Below, piece after piece: positions 1 to 12,320 of a stretch of DNA of 64,000 bases (its first letter is position 1; each line of letters begins with the position of its first letter). Location of the stretch: positions 71,534,001 to 71,598,000 of the forward strand of contig NC_091262.1 of the NCBI RefSeq assembly GCF_042477335.2, written 5' to 3'. The DNA is from Ovis canadensis (lineage: Eukaryota; Chordata; Mammalia; Artiodactyla; Bovidae). The notes below the pieces were generated by a model, which ran no database searches, was not told the DNA's origin, and worked only from the letters and a program-made list of their open reading frames with translations. Position numbers and translations under genes: made by a program.

Positions 1-439
1 AAAATATCTACACAACAACTTTGGTAACTAGAGGAGGAGGCTAAAGCACACAGACAACAAGTGATAAAAGACTGAAGGGTTCTCTTTTTACCAAGAAAGG
101 AAACAAACAAAATCTCTAAGATATGTAGTTAAATACAGATTGGTATTTCTCTAATGTTTATACTATTAATTCTAATATGACATTTTAAATTATTTATTCT
201 TTAGTATTTTAGGGGGTGAAAATAGCATATTGAAAGGGAAAAGCAGTCATGGGGATGTCCATTCTCTGGACACAGATACTTTATATAAGCCTCTGCTAAA
301 TTAAAATGCAAGGAGATCTAATTCTGGGATCTACAGGATGCCTGAATTCCTCGAAATTGACACATGTTCTTTTGTTCAGGCATCTATCTGGAAGAGAGAT
401 GTCAAGATACACCACTAGAGTCAGACTGATCCGAGACCC

Positions 440-625
440 AACACCATGATCTGAGACCCAATCCCAACTCCCTAGAGCTGTGTGATGTGTGAAATTCTGC
501 CTGTTCCCTCATCTGAAAAAATGTTTCCTAATCCTACCTCATCGGGTTATTTTGAGGATTAAATAATATACACAGAGCACTTAGCGCATTAACTTATGAT
601 AAACATTAAATAAGTAGCAGCTATT
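440..625 (+). mobile_element. MIR SINE remnant
   Basis: The order of motifs follows MIR: a 'ctgttccctcatctg' segment, then 'cctacctcatcgggtt', 'gaggattaaataata', and finally the 'agcacttag...ataaacattaaataag' end. It is heavily diverged, as expected of a pre-ruminant repeat. Confidence 0.6.
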
Positions 626-640
626 ACTATAACTGGTGTG

Positions 641-692
641 TTGCAGTCCATGGTTTGCAAAGAGTTGGACACGACTTAACGACTGACCAACA
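641..692 (+). mobile_element. Bov-tA SINE 3' fragment
   Basis: Only the last ~50 bp of the SINE remain, from 'ttgcagtccatggtttgcaa' through 'gttggacacgactta'. The tRNA-like head is missing. Confidence 0.7.
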
Positions 693-1001
693 GTTACTGT
701 AATTAGGTTTTCTTGAAGAGGGCATTCACTGTACTGGGGTATTCTAATTCAAAAGCAAGTACAGAGATCTGCAGGGGTAGGGGTGAGAGAGGGTAGGAAA
801 TGAGCACAATCTTAAGAGAGCAGAGCAAAGATCATAAAGGGAACAGAAATGGCCAGTGACAACCTAAATGTATTGGGGTCCCTTACAGATCACTTGTTAA
901 AATCATAGTATGTGAAAAACTCGGAGGTTCATGCCTTTTTATCTAAAAACAAAAATTACCCCTTTATACCTATACCTTGTTTATTACCCATCATTTAACA
1001 G

Positions 1002-1600
1002 CAAATGGATGAGGAAACGATGGAAATAGCGGTCTCCAAAATCACTGCAGATGGTGGCTGCAGCCATGAAATTAAAAGATGCTTACTCCTTGGGAGAAAA
1101 GCTATGACCAACATAGACAGCATATTAAAAAGCAGAGACATTATCTTGCCAACAAAGGTCCATCTAGCCAAAGCTACGGTTTTTCCAGTAGTTATGTACG
1201 GATGTGAGAGTTGGGACTATGAAGAAAGCTGAGCACTGAAGAACTAGTATTGGAGAAGACTCTTGAGAGTCCCTTGGACTGCAAGGAGATCCAGCCAGTC
1301 CATCCTAAAGGAAATCAGTCCTGAATATTCATTGGAAGGACTCATGCCGAAGCTGAAACTCCCATACTTTAGCCACTTGATGCGAAGAACTGACTCCTTG
1401 GAAAAGATCCTGATGCAGGGAAAGACTGAAGGCAGGAGAAGGGGACGACAGAGGATGAGATGTTTGGATGGCATCACCGACTCGATGGATATGAGTTTGA
1501 GTAAGGTCTGGGAGTTGGTAATGAACAGGGAAGCCTGGCGTGCTGCAGTCCATGGGGTTGCAAAGAATCGGACAGGGCTGAGGGAATGAACTGAACTTGT
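1002..1600 (+). mobile_element. BovB (RTE) LINE, 5'-truncated 3' end
   Basis: Conceptual translation gives the C-terminal part of the BovB ORF2 protein: a block with KITADGG..SHEIKR at 1005-1232, then, after a frameshift, [20 protein letters not shown] through DREAW-like and [10 protein letters not shown] at 1263-1589. Only the region beyond the reverse transcriptase core is present. The tail 'ctgaactgaact' is the normal BovB 3' end. The copy has frameshifts and stops and cannot encode a working protein. Confidence 0.9.
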
Positions 1601-1894
1601 TTATTATTCTTAGACCATTTTCCCACTAGTAACAAAATATTAAGTTAGTATCCTTACTTCCATCATCATAGTAAGGGAAAAATCCAAAGCATTTGAGGGA
1701 GAGCCATGTAATAAACAATTTTCAGAAAAGTTTTTGATATCTACTGGTTTAGTTACCTCCTCAGTATAATCGTATGCTCCATTTGCAACAATGCACCTCA
1801 CAGATGACTTCCACTTACAGAAATCTTATTCCCTTTCCCCTTCAAATAGAAAAGAGTAGATCTAGAGTTGAAAACCCAGGAAATCAAACCTTGG

Positions 1895-2065
1895 CCTTAA
1901 CACTTTCTAGTTGTAACCTCCAGTGACAGTATTTTCAAGCCTCAGTTTATCTGTAAAATAGAGATAATACCTACCACAGAGGACATCGTGAACTGAAAGC
2001 ATACACAATACCTGGCAAAAAAAATAGGTGTTCAAAAAAATTCTGCTGAATAAACACATAAATAC
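1895..2065 (+). mobile_element. MIR SINE remnant
   Basis: A MIR-like series runs through this stretch: 'cactttctagttgtaacctc', 'caagcctcagtttatctgt', 'aaaatagagataatacctac' and a degraded 'cctggcaaaa..aggtgttcaa' end. Confidence 0.55.
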
Positions 2066-2174
2066 AGTACGGAACTTTTAAAAAGAATAGTAATTTTTGA
2101 TGTGTAATTTACACAGATTTTATCTGCTTAAAGAAAGTATACATTTAAAATAAAAACACTATTTCTGGAACAGT

Positions 2175-2730
2175 TCTTATGGTCTCCACCTGCATGCTGC
2201 AACCGAAGACATCTTTCAGAAAATGTAAATTTAATCAGGTCACATGCTCAGGATAAAACCAAACGCCTTAGCGTGGTATACCAAGTTCTTTATTACCTAG
2301 CTGTGCTGGTTGCTACAGCCTCATTTCTTGCTACATCATACCTCTCTCTCATCTCTGCAACCCCTACAAACTCCCCCACAAAACCAGAAGTGCCCTGCTC
2401 TCACTTATCTCTAGACCTTGCCACCTGAAGTTCCTTCTGCCTGATATGGGCTTCTTTATTTACTTAACTCCTATTCATTCTCCAGGTCACAGCTTCTCTG
2501 TAAAGTTCTTCTAGATACCGTCCCTCCTTCCCTAACTCCATATATTGAAGTTAGGGCTTCTCTCTTCCTATGTGCTCCCTACTGTTCAGGGCTTTACTCT
2601 GTTAGGGCATTTACACACTGGAACTGCCTACTGGCACCCCCCACTAGACTATCTAATTCATTACTTTTACTCTCAGAGTCTGGCACACAGTAAGAGCTCA
2701 GTGTTTGCTAAATGGATAAGTCTAGGAATC
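2175..2730 (+). mobile_element. L2 LINE 3'-end remnant
   Basis: The stretch shows the usual L2 3' progression, diverged: a pyrimidine-rich 'ttccttctgcctgatatgg' and 'aactcctattcattctccag' part, then 'cacagcttctctgtaaag', ending in 'gtctggcacacagtaagagc' and 'tcagtgtttgctaaatgg'. It carries no usable ORF. Confidence 0.6.
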
Positions 2731-3186
2731 ACAGTGCTAATTCTATAGGAAGATCCACTGGAATCTAAAGGTTATATTCCTCTCTCCCTCCACAATGTTC
2801 CATTTTTACCTCTGAAAACTCAGGCTGCTATTATTCTCTCAGGTTTACAGACCTATTGTAATGACCAGGTTTACAACATTCTATCTACTTCTGTTTCACT
2901 TAGCACTTCTAAAAATTTGATAATTAAAACGTAGGTTAGGAGGGGGTTCTCACCACTGAAGACTTCAGATATTTAATACTTTTACTTACACTTACAAACA
3001 AAAACTATCAATCCAGAATTTGAGATGAGGCATAAAAAAAAGCAATTAATCATACATTTCTGAACCTTTTACAATTAGATACAAGCTCATTATATATAAG
3101 CTCAGAAAGATATCAAGGTTTAGAAAACCAGTATGAGGCCCACATATTTTCTACAATAGTTCAGTGAATCAGGTTCCAAAATTCAG

Positions 3187-3303
3187 TACCATCTTTTTTT
3201 GGGGGCTGAGCCATGTGGCATGTGGGATCTTGATCAGGGAAAGAACCAGCTCCGCCATGCAGTGGAATCACAGAGTCTTAACCACTGGACTGCCGTGGAA
3301 GTA
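3187..3303 (-). mobile_element. CHR-type tRNA-derived SINE
   Basis: Read on the minus strand it starts with the 'ggcagtccagtggttaagac' type head. It continues through 'tgatcaagatcccacatgcc' to an A-rich end (the T-run near 3190 on the plus strand). This is the cetartiodactyl 'dry' SINE pattern, older than Bov-tA. Confidence 0.65.
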
Positions 3304-3960
3304 CCAGCATTGTTCTTCAATGGAAACTTTAATAGGACGTAACTCTGACAGTGAAAACAGTATTAAAATAAACCCACTTCAGGGGCCTATTATGGTTGAA
3401 GAGGAACTTGGTTAAAAACAAAGACATGTAAGTGTGCAAACAGTGTTTTCAGTTTTCTGGCACAACTTTCAGATGTGTGGATGTTTCACCTTCAAGTGCC
3501 TTGACATGTAAAAACATTTACTGGAAGTCTTATGGACATGTCCACGCTAAGCATGGAACAAAAATGTTTTAGTGATGAGAACAAAAACAGAGCTCAAAGC
3601 CTTGTAATATATCAAAGCTACCCCCTTCGTGGAGACATATTTAGTGAGGCCAGCTCATGTTAACTTATAATAGAAATTGATACTCCTTTTCATCTAAATA
3701 TGAGAAAAAATAGTTTTGAGGCAAGAACTTTCTAGTCAGTTTATATTCACTGAATATTTTAGCAGGTCCATAAATTAACACTCTAAGATTCAGTCTTCAT
3801 GAGATATTTATAAAAAGGTACTATTCGTCAACAGTGTTTTTCACTGGGGAGTGAGACTAAAGAGTTTTTAAAACAACTTTTTTATTATTTGAATTATCTG
3901 AATATCCAATCAGGGCATCCTTTTTATTTTTAGAAACAAAAATACAGTTATTAAAATAAA

Positions 3961-4154
3961 GTGTTAGTCACTCAATCGTGTCCAACTCTTTGCGACCCCA
4001 TAGACGACAGCCCACCAGGCTCCTCTCTCCATGCAAGAGTACTGGAGTGGATTGCCATTCCCTTCTCCAAGGCATCTTCCCAACTCAGGGATTGAACCTG
4101 GGTCTCCCACACTGCAGGCAGATTCTTTACCCCCTAAGCCACTAGGGAAGCCCA
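3961..4154 (-). mobile_element. Bov-tA SINE
   Basis: This is a near-complete copy on the minus strand. It runs from the tRNA-like head (4154, 'gggcttccctagtggctta') through the 'ccactccagtactcttgcat' body to the 'gacacgattgagtgacta' end at 3961. Confidence 0.85.
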
Positions 4155-4230
4155 GGTAGCTATTCTTTACTGACATCATTTTCCCAAAGTTTATTAAGTA
4201 TGTAAAAAGTAAGACACAGGATAACGTGTA

Positions 4231-4541
4231 TTCAGTTCAGTTCAGTCGCTCAGTCGTGTCTGACTCTGCGACCCCATGAACTGCAGCACGCCAGGCCTCC
4301 CTGTCCATCACCAACTCCTGGAGTTCACTCAGACTCACGTCCATTGAGTTGGTGATGCCATCCAGCCATCTCACCCTCTGTCATCCCCCTTTCCTCCTGT
4401 CCCCAATCCCTCCCAGCATCAGGGTCTTTTGCAATGAGTCAACTCTTCACATGAGGTGGCCAAAGTACTGGAGTTTCAGCTTTAGCATCATTCCTTCCAA
4501 AGAAATCCCAGGATTGATCTCCTTCAGAATGGACTGGTTGC
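4231..4541 (-). mobile_element. BovB LINE 3' end
   Basis: On the plus strand it opens with the repeated 'ttcagttcagttcag' end of BovB. It continues through the complement of the [18 protein letters not shown] region to the complement of LKEISP at 4541. It is 5'-truncated and noncoding. Confidence 0.9.
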
Positions 4542-4728
4542 AACAGAACAAGAGATGCACTGAAATATACACACACATTCAAACATCAGAGGTTTGTAAG
4601 AACACTCAAAACTGTTCAAAGTCTGTCATCAATACGCATTTGGGGAAAGGAGTGGTAGTAGATGAAAATACAGTTTATCGATGAGTTATTGAACACACTG
4701 TCTAAAGTTTCTAAAAGTGTAAAGTAAA

Positions 4729-4850
4729 GGGACTTCCCCAGCGCTCCAGTGGTTAGGACTCTGTCTTTCCACTGCAGGCAGCACAGATCTGATCCCTGGT
4801 TGTGGAACTAAGATCCCGTCCTCCACGCCCCCCACCAAAAAATATATATA
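4729..4850 (+). mobile_element. CHR-type tRNA-derived SINE
   Basis: The copy begins 'gggacttccccagcgctcca' and passes through 'gtggttaggactctg' and 'tgatccctggttgtggaact'. It ends in an A/T-rich simple tail, 'aaaaaatatatatatata'. Confidence 0.75.
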
Positions 4851-6092
4851 TATAATAGAAGCTTCACTACTTCACACAGAGTTGGTGCTCAGTAAATGTT
4901 TGTTTTGCAGTCCATTTTTTGATCAGTAGACGTGGCCTTCGAGAAGTAGCAAGTTACTTTCCTCATCTCTAAAACAAGCAGGATGATAGCAGTTACCACA
5001 CAAGCTACTGTAAAGCTTAAGGGAGGTCTTACACATAACAAGTTTAGCCCAATGTTTTGCACAAAGTAACAGCTAAATATGCTAATCTATCTGAATTTCT
5101 AGAACAGTTTTCTCCAGCCACTTCCAAAACCAGAACTGGGCAGAATGGTTGTATCTGGTCAGAGTTCTTCTACTTGGGATTTTTTAGGAGTTAAGTGCAA
5201 TATTTGGTTTTAAGGCAGAAATGGCAACTCTGTATTTCAAAACTGAGTTTGAAAAGGCAGGAGACTTGTTCAATACAGAGGTTTTTCCTTCTGTCATTTT
5301 CCTTCCTCACTCACTAATACCCTCTCCAAATCCTGTTTTCCATGTATCAGTCTAAGATGCATCTTAGACTGCATTAGTTTCTGCACTTCTTGGCAACAGA
5401 AGGCATAAGAGGAGTAGTCAAAATCTGACAATGGCAGAGTTAGAAAAATAAAAATAACTTGGGGCTTTAGGAAATGGCCCATTCAGGCCATTTTCTCAGT
5501 GTTTCTAAGAGAAAAAGGGACTATGACTGAATCAGAGCAAAATGGGAGTTTACGCCAAAAAGCCCACCACCACAGGGAACACCGTATGTACCATTTTTTT
5601 TAATGGCTCTGTTTTGCCATCTAACATTGGATATTTCTTGCAACTGTATCACTGTTTTTTTAAAAGTCTTAATTAATCTGGTAAACTTTTTAGACTTTGG
5701 AAACTTGAAACTGTGCTGTCAAATGATGTGTGAGGAAAATAACTCAATGCTTATCTTCAGAAATTGTCTACTAAGAGTTAATGTAAATAAATTTAAAAAC
5801 CGTATGTTAAAGCCCAACTGTGAGCCAGGCATAGTGTTTGGTGCCTGCACTTCTATTAAGAGGAATAAACGAGCTCAGGCTGAGGAACCTAGACAGAATT
5901 TATATGGTTAGTATGTGGCAGAGGCAGTATGAGAACACAGATCTAACTCCAGACTTCATATTTATAAAATATTAATAACATTAAATTTGGGCATTGTTAT
6001 GCATCTCTGAATCTCTCCGGGCAAATGGAAGACCCATTCTGCAAGCTTCATGGGGCTGCTGTAAAAATGACATTAAACAGCATATGCTTGCA

Positions 6093-6625
6093 GTTCAAGA
6101 TGGTGGAGCTCAAGGACCTATGCTTATCTCCTCTTGCAAGAGCACCAAAATTGCAACTAGCTGTTGGACAACCATCCACAGGAGGACGCTGGAACCCACT
6201 AATAAAGATACCCCACATCCAAAGACAAAGAAGGAGCTGCAGTGAGATGGTAGGAGGGGGGCAATCATGATAAAATCAAATCCCATACCCACCAGGTGGG
6301 TGACCTACAGACTAGAGAACAATAATACCAAGGAAGTTGTCACACTATTGCTGAAGGTTACATTCTGAACCCCAAGTTAGGATTCCCACCCTGAGGATCC
6401 AACAAAGGGATTGGGAATCCCAAAGGAATCTGGCCTTCAGAGCCAGAGGGATTTGATTAAAGGCTTTCCAGGGACTGACTGAACTGAATGTGAAATAAGT
6501 ACAGTTGTGTGGTAGTTCTAATGTTCTTCGGCATTGACCTTTGGGATTGCTCTTCAGTCCCTGGAAAGCTCGCACAGGGTCGGACACGACTGCTGCGACT
6601 TAGCAGCAGCAGCAGCAGCAGCATG
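6093..6625 (+). mobile_element. Chimeric BovB-derived element: 5' end joined to internal and SINE-like tail
   Basis: The first ~390 bp match the start of BovB: 'caagatggtggagctcaagg', 'agctgttggacaaccatcca', 'agataccccacatccaaaga' and 'ataaaatcaaatcccatacc'. After about 6480 it jumps to a piece resembling the minus-strand RT region ('ttcttcggcattgacctttg'). It then ends in 'gtcggacacgactgctgcga' and an (AGC)n run typical of BOV-A2 tails. The joins suggest internal deletion or template switching during retroposition. Confidence 0.7.
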
Positions 6626-7426
6626 GACCATGAAAGTAAAGAGCTGATGAGACAATTTTATTAGAAATTTAACTTAAAATTGAGTTTAACAGTATAGAAT
6701 TATACATCACTTAGACCACATCTAAATTTATTTTTATAATAATACTTCATATTTATCCCCTTGATTTAGGCTCACTGTTCTCTTTTTTTTTTTACAACTA
6801 GGGGTAAACATTGATTACACTCTCCCCTTTTTTAAAAGAAAAAGTTATGCAGTCTGCATGGGTACTAAAGATAATTCAAAATATATAACTGAGAGTCTAT
6901 CAAAAGCAAAGGCCTGTGTTAGGTTCTTTGGGTGATTCAAAAATGACTCAGATTTGGAACTTGTCTTTAGAGAATATAGTTGATACAAGTTGGTAGAGCA
7001 AAGTTACACAGGTTAATTTCAAAACAAGTCAGAAGATGTAAAAACCTAAAAGAATGATAAAAGATGTGTTTTTGAAGTTTGCAAGAAGCAGGAACACTTA
7101 ATTTGAAATGCCTAAGACAAAACACGGGAAGTCGCATATGAGTTTGGTCTTAAAGGCAAGGGTAGAATTTGGACATTTAGTGAACAAAGTCAAAGATACT
7201 ACAAAACCAAAGAACAGTGTGCGCAGAGGGTCAGAGGTAAAGAGTTTACAGTCTATATGAAAAAGTTTAAGTTATAAAATAAAATGTGGAATTAAATATT
7301 TTAAATATTACACACTGGAATCTTATTCACAATTTTGAGTTAAGTGCTAAATTTCATTATGATGAAAGATGTATAACTTGAGTCATTTGAACTGCCATTC
7401 CTGAAACAGATTAATTCTTCAACCAT

Positions 7427-7475
7427 CAGTTCAGTTCAGTTCAGTTGCTCAGTGGTGTCCAACTCTTCAACCATA
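7427..7475 (-). mobile_element. BovB/BOV-A2 3'-end scrap
   Basis: About 50 bp begin with a triple 'cagtt' run, then 'gctcagtggtgtccaactct'. This is the extreme 3' end shared by BovB and Bov-A SINEs, seen from the minus strand. Confidence 0.65.
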
Positions 7476-8319
7476 CCCCATGTTTAACTGAAACCTGTAT
7501 TTACTACTTTGATTTACTGATGATGGTATTTAACTTAGCTCCACTGTTCTCTAGCAAGTATATCCAGACTAAGCTGCCGAAGAGCAAACAATTAGAGGGA
7601 GAAGCAAAATGAACTATCAGAGCAACCAAACGGAGACAGAAGGGAGCGTGTTAACATGGGGACAATGGAGAGGATGGGAAGAGGGAGGAATGGATTAGAG
7701 TGGGGGCAGTTTTTGTTATTCTGTATTTGTTTCGAGTCACATACTCCTGGAATCTGACCAAGTTGCTAAGAGAAAAAATTAGGTCATTGCTTTCAGTTGT
7801 TTCTCTGTTAAGAGTTTTAATTCAATAAAGTATAATCACATGCATTACAACTAAAAACAGGGGCAATGTATTTCAGAAGCTATTTTGGAACTAAAGCTAT
7901 AAATAAATTTCATATTCCAAAGATTGAAAAATACATTTTTGATCAATATGAAAAAAACAAATCTGTATTTTAGAGCACACAACTGTAAGATGTCCCTGAC
8001 TGGAATATGCATGCAGATGCTGGTGCTAACTCAACAGTATTTATGAAAAGGAAACAGAAGTTCTATCGGCCTGTGGGTTGTTAAAAGTTCATAAGAAAAT
8101 CTATAGTTCCTCTGAAGAGTCGGTATTTACTAAAAGAATTACAAATCAATAAATAATATATTCTCACTGTTCTCACGTTTTCAGAGCTGTTTATGCAGTG
8201 TATTCTAAGGTCATTGTATAAAGTCAGTGATTAAACACCTGGTCCTTCATCTGAAGCTCTTCCAATCTAGTCATTTATTTTGGAATTTTATACACTGGTC
8301 TTTCAATATAGTTACTGTT

Positions 8320-8580
8320 ATGAACTAGGCTTCTAAGCTGCAACCACAGAAAACAACTTCAGTTGGCTTAAACAGAAAAGGAATTTATCTGAAAGGAGAC
8401 TGTGAGCCCAGAGTTGCTGGGAAAGTTGGAGAGCAGGCTCAGAGCACAATCAACAAAGGAAGACTGCGAGTTGAGTACTGCAGCACAGAGCAGCCCAGTG
8501 AGGACCTAGTGTGGCCTCGGGACCCGGGCCAAAGCTGCTCCCGGACAGTGAATGCCATCACTGGCACCACTGACACTGAT
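8320..8580. repeat. Probable ancient mammalian repeat, family not named
   Basis: The 'caacttcagttggcttaaac' and 'agaaaaggaatttatctga' motif pair recurs in diverged form near 40080-40150 and 56030-56090 in this window. That suggests one old interspersed family. I cannot name it without a library search. Confidence 0.35.
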
Positions 8581-11500
8581 TTCTCTGCTTTTCCACTAGG
8601 TGTTGCTGTTCCCACCGTGCTTCCAGAAGGAATTCTCCACAGTCCCCAAATTTCGGTGCCATCAACGCTCTAGATTCAGAAAGTCTAGGTCACGTGGGGG
8701 AGCCCTGACCACAGAGAAGACTGAGAAAACACTGGGAGGTGGGCTCGGTCTTCTATCAAGACCTACGTGGCAAGAATTGCCCAACGCAAAGGAGGAGTTC
8801 CTCACTCAGGGCTGCTGAAAAAGTCAAATAACTGACCTGGGAATACTCGTCTATCCAGGAAAGAATGGCCTGCTCAGCACAAAGCCCTCTGTTCTCTGGC
8901 TAAGTGCTCGGAAGCTGAGTGGTGACCTACCCAGCTAGCCCACAATGCCCCACGTACGTGCTTACCCCACCCCCAAGCGGTTCAGTCCCAACATGCTCAC
9001 AGCTGAGATGGCTCTGAGTTGTTCCTACACCAGTTTGGTTGGCTCCTACAACTAGGCCACAGTGGCCTCTCACCATCATTAGAAATTGTTTTTCACACTG
9101 CTCCCCTGTCTCACCATGCCCAGATTCCTGGGCTTCAGGTTGGAAGAGCTGGTGTGACTCACAGCTTCATCACTTACAAGACTGGGAAAATGCTAGTTAT
9201 TAATTTCTGAGCCATACCATACTCATAGGTTGTCAAGATAACCAAATGAGAGGAAAGTAAAGGCTCCATGTAGACCAAAATTGTAAGCATGATCTCATTA
9301 GTTAACAGCCCTGATAGGTATGATAAATTCCCTAGTTCTTTAGGACCATGGCCAATCCAGATCTTGCTGGTTCTTCTGGGTACTGATGTCACATCTCTAT
9401 TATAAAAAATTAAATTTGTAATCAAAGCAATATAGGCTCATAATTTAGAAAGTCTTACACTTAGTAGCAATAAAAAGTGTACCCTAAAAGCAAAACCTTC
9501 TGCCCTTATCTCTCCTTCACTCAGTCTTGCTTCCCAGAGGCAACTATGCTCTTTAGTATCTATCTTCTGATATTCTCTCTTTATAATTTTATAAATTTTA
9601 TTAAACCAACACTCAGTGTTCAAATCATAGTGACTACTTAAATACTATTTACTGCTGAACCAAGCTGTGTACTAGAATTATATTTTCTTCCATACTTAAC
9701 TTTAAATTTTTCTTGGAAATTATTAATTTCCTCTTTTCTCACTTGCTTCACTTTTAATAAATTAGCAACTGCTAATTTTTCACAAGTGTACCAAAAGATC
9801 TGTAATACTTCTTTCAATGTCACTTGTCACTTAATTTTCAAACATTCAGGCAATTGGTCTCTTCCAAGATATCTACTTCTTGGAGACTCTCCTCCTCCTC
9901 AACCAGTCTAGACTAGATACCCACTACATCTAATGCACAGCTAGTATCTAGGATTTCCTTTTCTTCTTTCTGGTGTTAGACCCCGTTTTTTGGATCCCAT
10001 ACTTTCTGGTTCTTCGTTTACTTCATCATTTACTGGAATACATCCTTAGTAGCTTCCTGAGTAGGGTTAAAATTTTTTGAGGCATGACTGGAAAATGCAT
10101 TTATTTAGCCTGACATTTGATTGACTGTTTGGCTTTGTGTTTAAAACAATTTTCCATCATCTTTTTAAAGGTACATTCAGTTGCTGCTACTGGAAAGTTC
10201 ACTATCATTGTTTCCTATTTCTTGTATGGAACTCACCCTTTCACCTCCCAGTGAGTTTAGAATCTTCTCTTTTTCTCTGGTATCTTGTAGTGACAGGGAT
10301 GAAATTTTTGAAATATAGAAACCCCTTTAGCTTTGGCAATATTTATTACATTACTCCTTAGATACTGTCTTCTCTTCCCTTTTCCCTAGTATATATTCTA
10401 CAGCCGTTATTTATGATGCTACAGTTTCTGGATGAACACTCGTTTCTTACTATTGTCCAGCTCTTTGCTAATCTGTTCTACTTTCCAGATTCCTTAAACT
10501 TTCCCTTCCAATCCTCCTATAATTTTCATTTCTAAAAGCTCCTCTTTTCACTTTTATAGCATCTTACGTATGTCTCGTTATTCAATAATCTATTATTTTA
10601 TGTAAGGATATTTTGATTCTATTGACATGTTCTTCTCTCCCTTCATTGTGTGTTTCCTCTAGCATGTGTCCTTGTTTCTGTCTCAATCTGCAAGCTTTTC
10701 TCAAACATCCAGTACACCCTGGATGGGTTTTTATATGGAAGACTAAAGGCAGTTTAACAGCTATTTGGAAGGTCTGTTGCACAAGCAGGCTTGCTGACTG
10801 TCTTCCCTGTAGGACATCTGGAAGGCAAACCGGCTTTTTCATTGTATAACTACTGAGCATCATTTCATCGTGAAACCCCAAAGCAGGTCTATATGCTCTT
10901 CATATAGATCACTTCTGGAGCACCAGTTTATTGTCTGGTATCTGTCCAGTTTGGAGCAGAGCAGGGAAAGGTAGAGTGTGTAGGCTTTCACATAATTCCA
11001 GATCTCAATCCTGTGTCTTATCCCCACCCTTCTTTATAGCTATTTCCAGATGCAAAATCTATTTTCCTTTCTTTGAAAATAAACCTCAGGACTCTTGTGT
11101 TTAGAAGGGAATTGAGGAGGCAGGTCAGGATTTGCCACCTAACTGCAAACGACGTCAATGCAAGAACAGACAGGTGGATCACTGAAGCAGAATGAAAAAG
11201 TGCTAAACCATGTATTCGTGGGAGCTTAATAAAGGGTAGCACACATGAGTAAGCTGAAGCCTCATTACCTGTTAATTCACCTCCCTAACAGTGATTGCCT
11301 ACTTCTCTGAATAAAACACATTCTCAATGTAAGCCAAGAATCCTCCCTTTTATCCACTTGCCAAATTACTCTGGCTGGCTGCCTATACTGCCTCTTTTTA
11401 TGATGTTCTTAAAACTATTAAATCACCTCTCCACCTTGAAGAGCATATGTTGTCTTGAGGTCCTAGCTTCCCTTGATAGAATTTGCCTCCTTTTAAAACT

Positions 11501-12089
11501 GGGCTTTAATTTTTAAAGTCAAACCTAATTTGGAATAAGAAGGTTAACAGTCATTAGTTCATAAACATTTACTCAGTGCCTATTACGCCCCAGGCACTGG
11601 GGATACAAGGATGAGAACAATATGATCCTATACTCAAGCTGCCAGGCTAGTCTCACAGGCTTTCTTAACCAGGAGTCTTCAAATGAATCATAGAAGACAG
11701 AAAATTATTTTGGGGACTATTTTCTTAATTCTTTCTCCACAATGGTATGTAACTAGTACCACATTAAATGCAGTGGAGAGATGCTAATTCCCTATACATA
11801 ACAGATGCCTCAGAGCATTATAGGTTCAGCATGCTTGCAGAACTCTAGCTGAAACCTGAGTGACAAATGGCCAGATACAACAGTCTGATAAATGGTATGC
11901 ACCAGTTTGCTAGGGATAAAATTACAGTCAAGTCTTAAAAACAATGATTACTTTAAAAAATTTTGCAAACTAGTCTCAATACGGGGTTTAGTCAATATAA
12001 TTTAAAAAGTTATTTTTTAAAACTTAAAAAGTTAGTTTTAGAAGAGACTGTGGTAGTGAATAATACATGCTGTGATGATTTTCATTTAG

Positions 12090-12320
12090 CGGTTAACATT
12101 TATTGAATGCTTACTGTGTCCTGAGCACTGTTCAGATTGCCTGATATGTATTACTTCCTTTAATCCTCATAATCCTACCTCATAGTGTTACTATTCTTAT
12201 TTCACAAATGGGAAAACAGGGGCTTAGAGATGACTTACTTTAAGGTTAAACAAGTTAAAACATGATAGTAAAGAATTCAAATCCAGTTTGTCTGGTTTCA
12301 GAGCCTGAGATCTTAAGCTT
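12090..12320. repeat. Probable ancient mammalian repeat (MIR/L2 age)
   Basis: It contains the common old-repeat phrase 'tttaatcctcataatcctac', followed by 'atttcacaaatgggaaaaca' and 'gcttagagatgacttact'. Family assignment is uncertain. Confidence 0.4.

Noticed and set aside
8600..8818. 72-codon ORF next to an old repeat
   Set aside because: No domain, no initiation context of note, and no splice sites that would join it to BTBD7.
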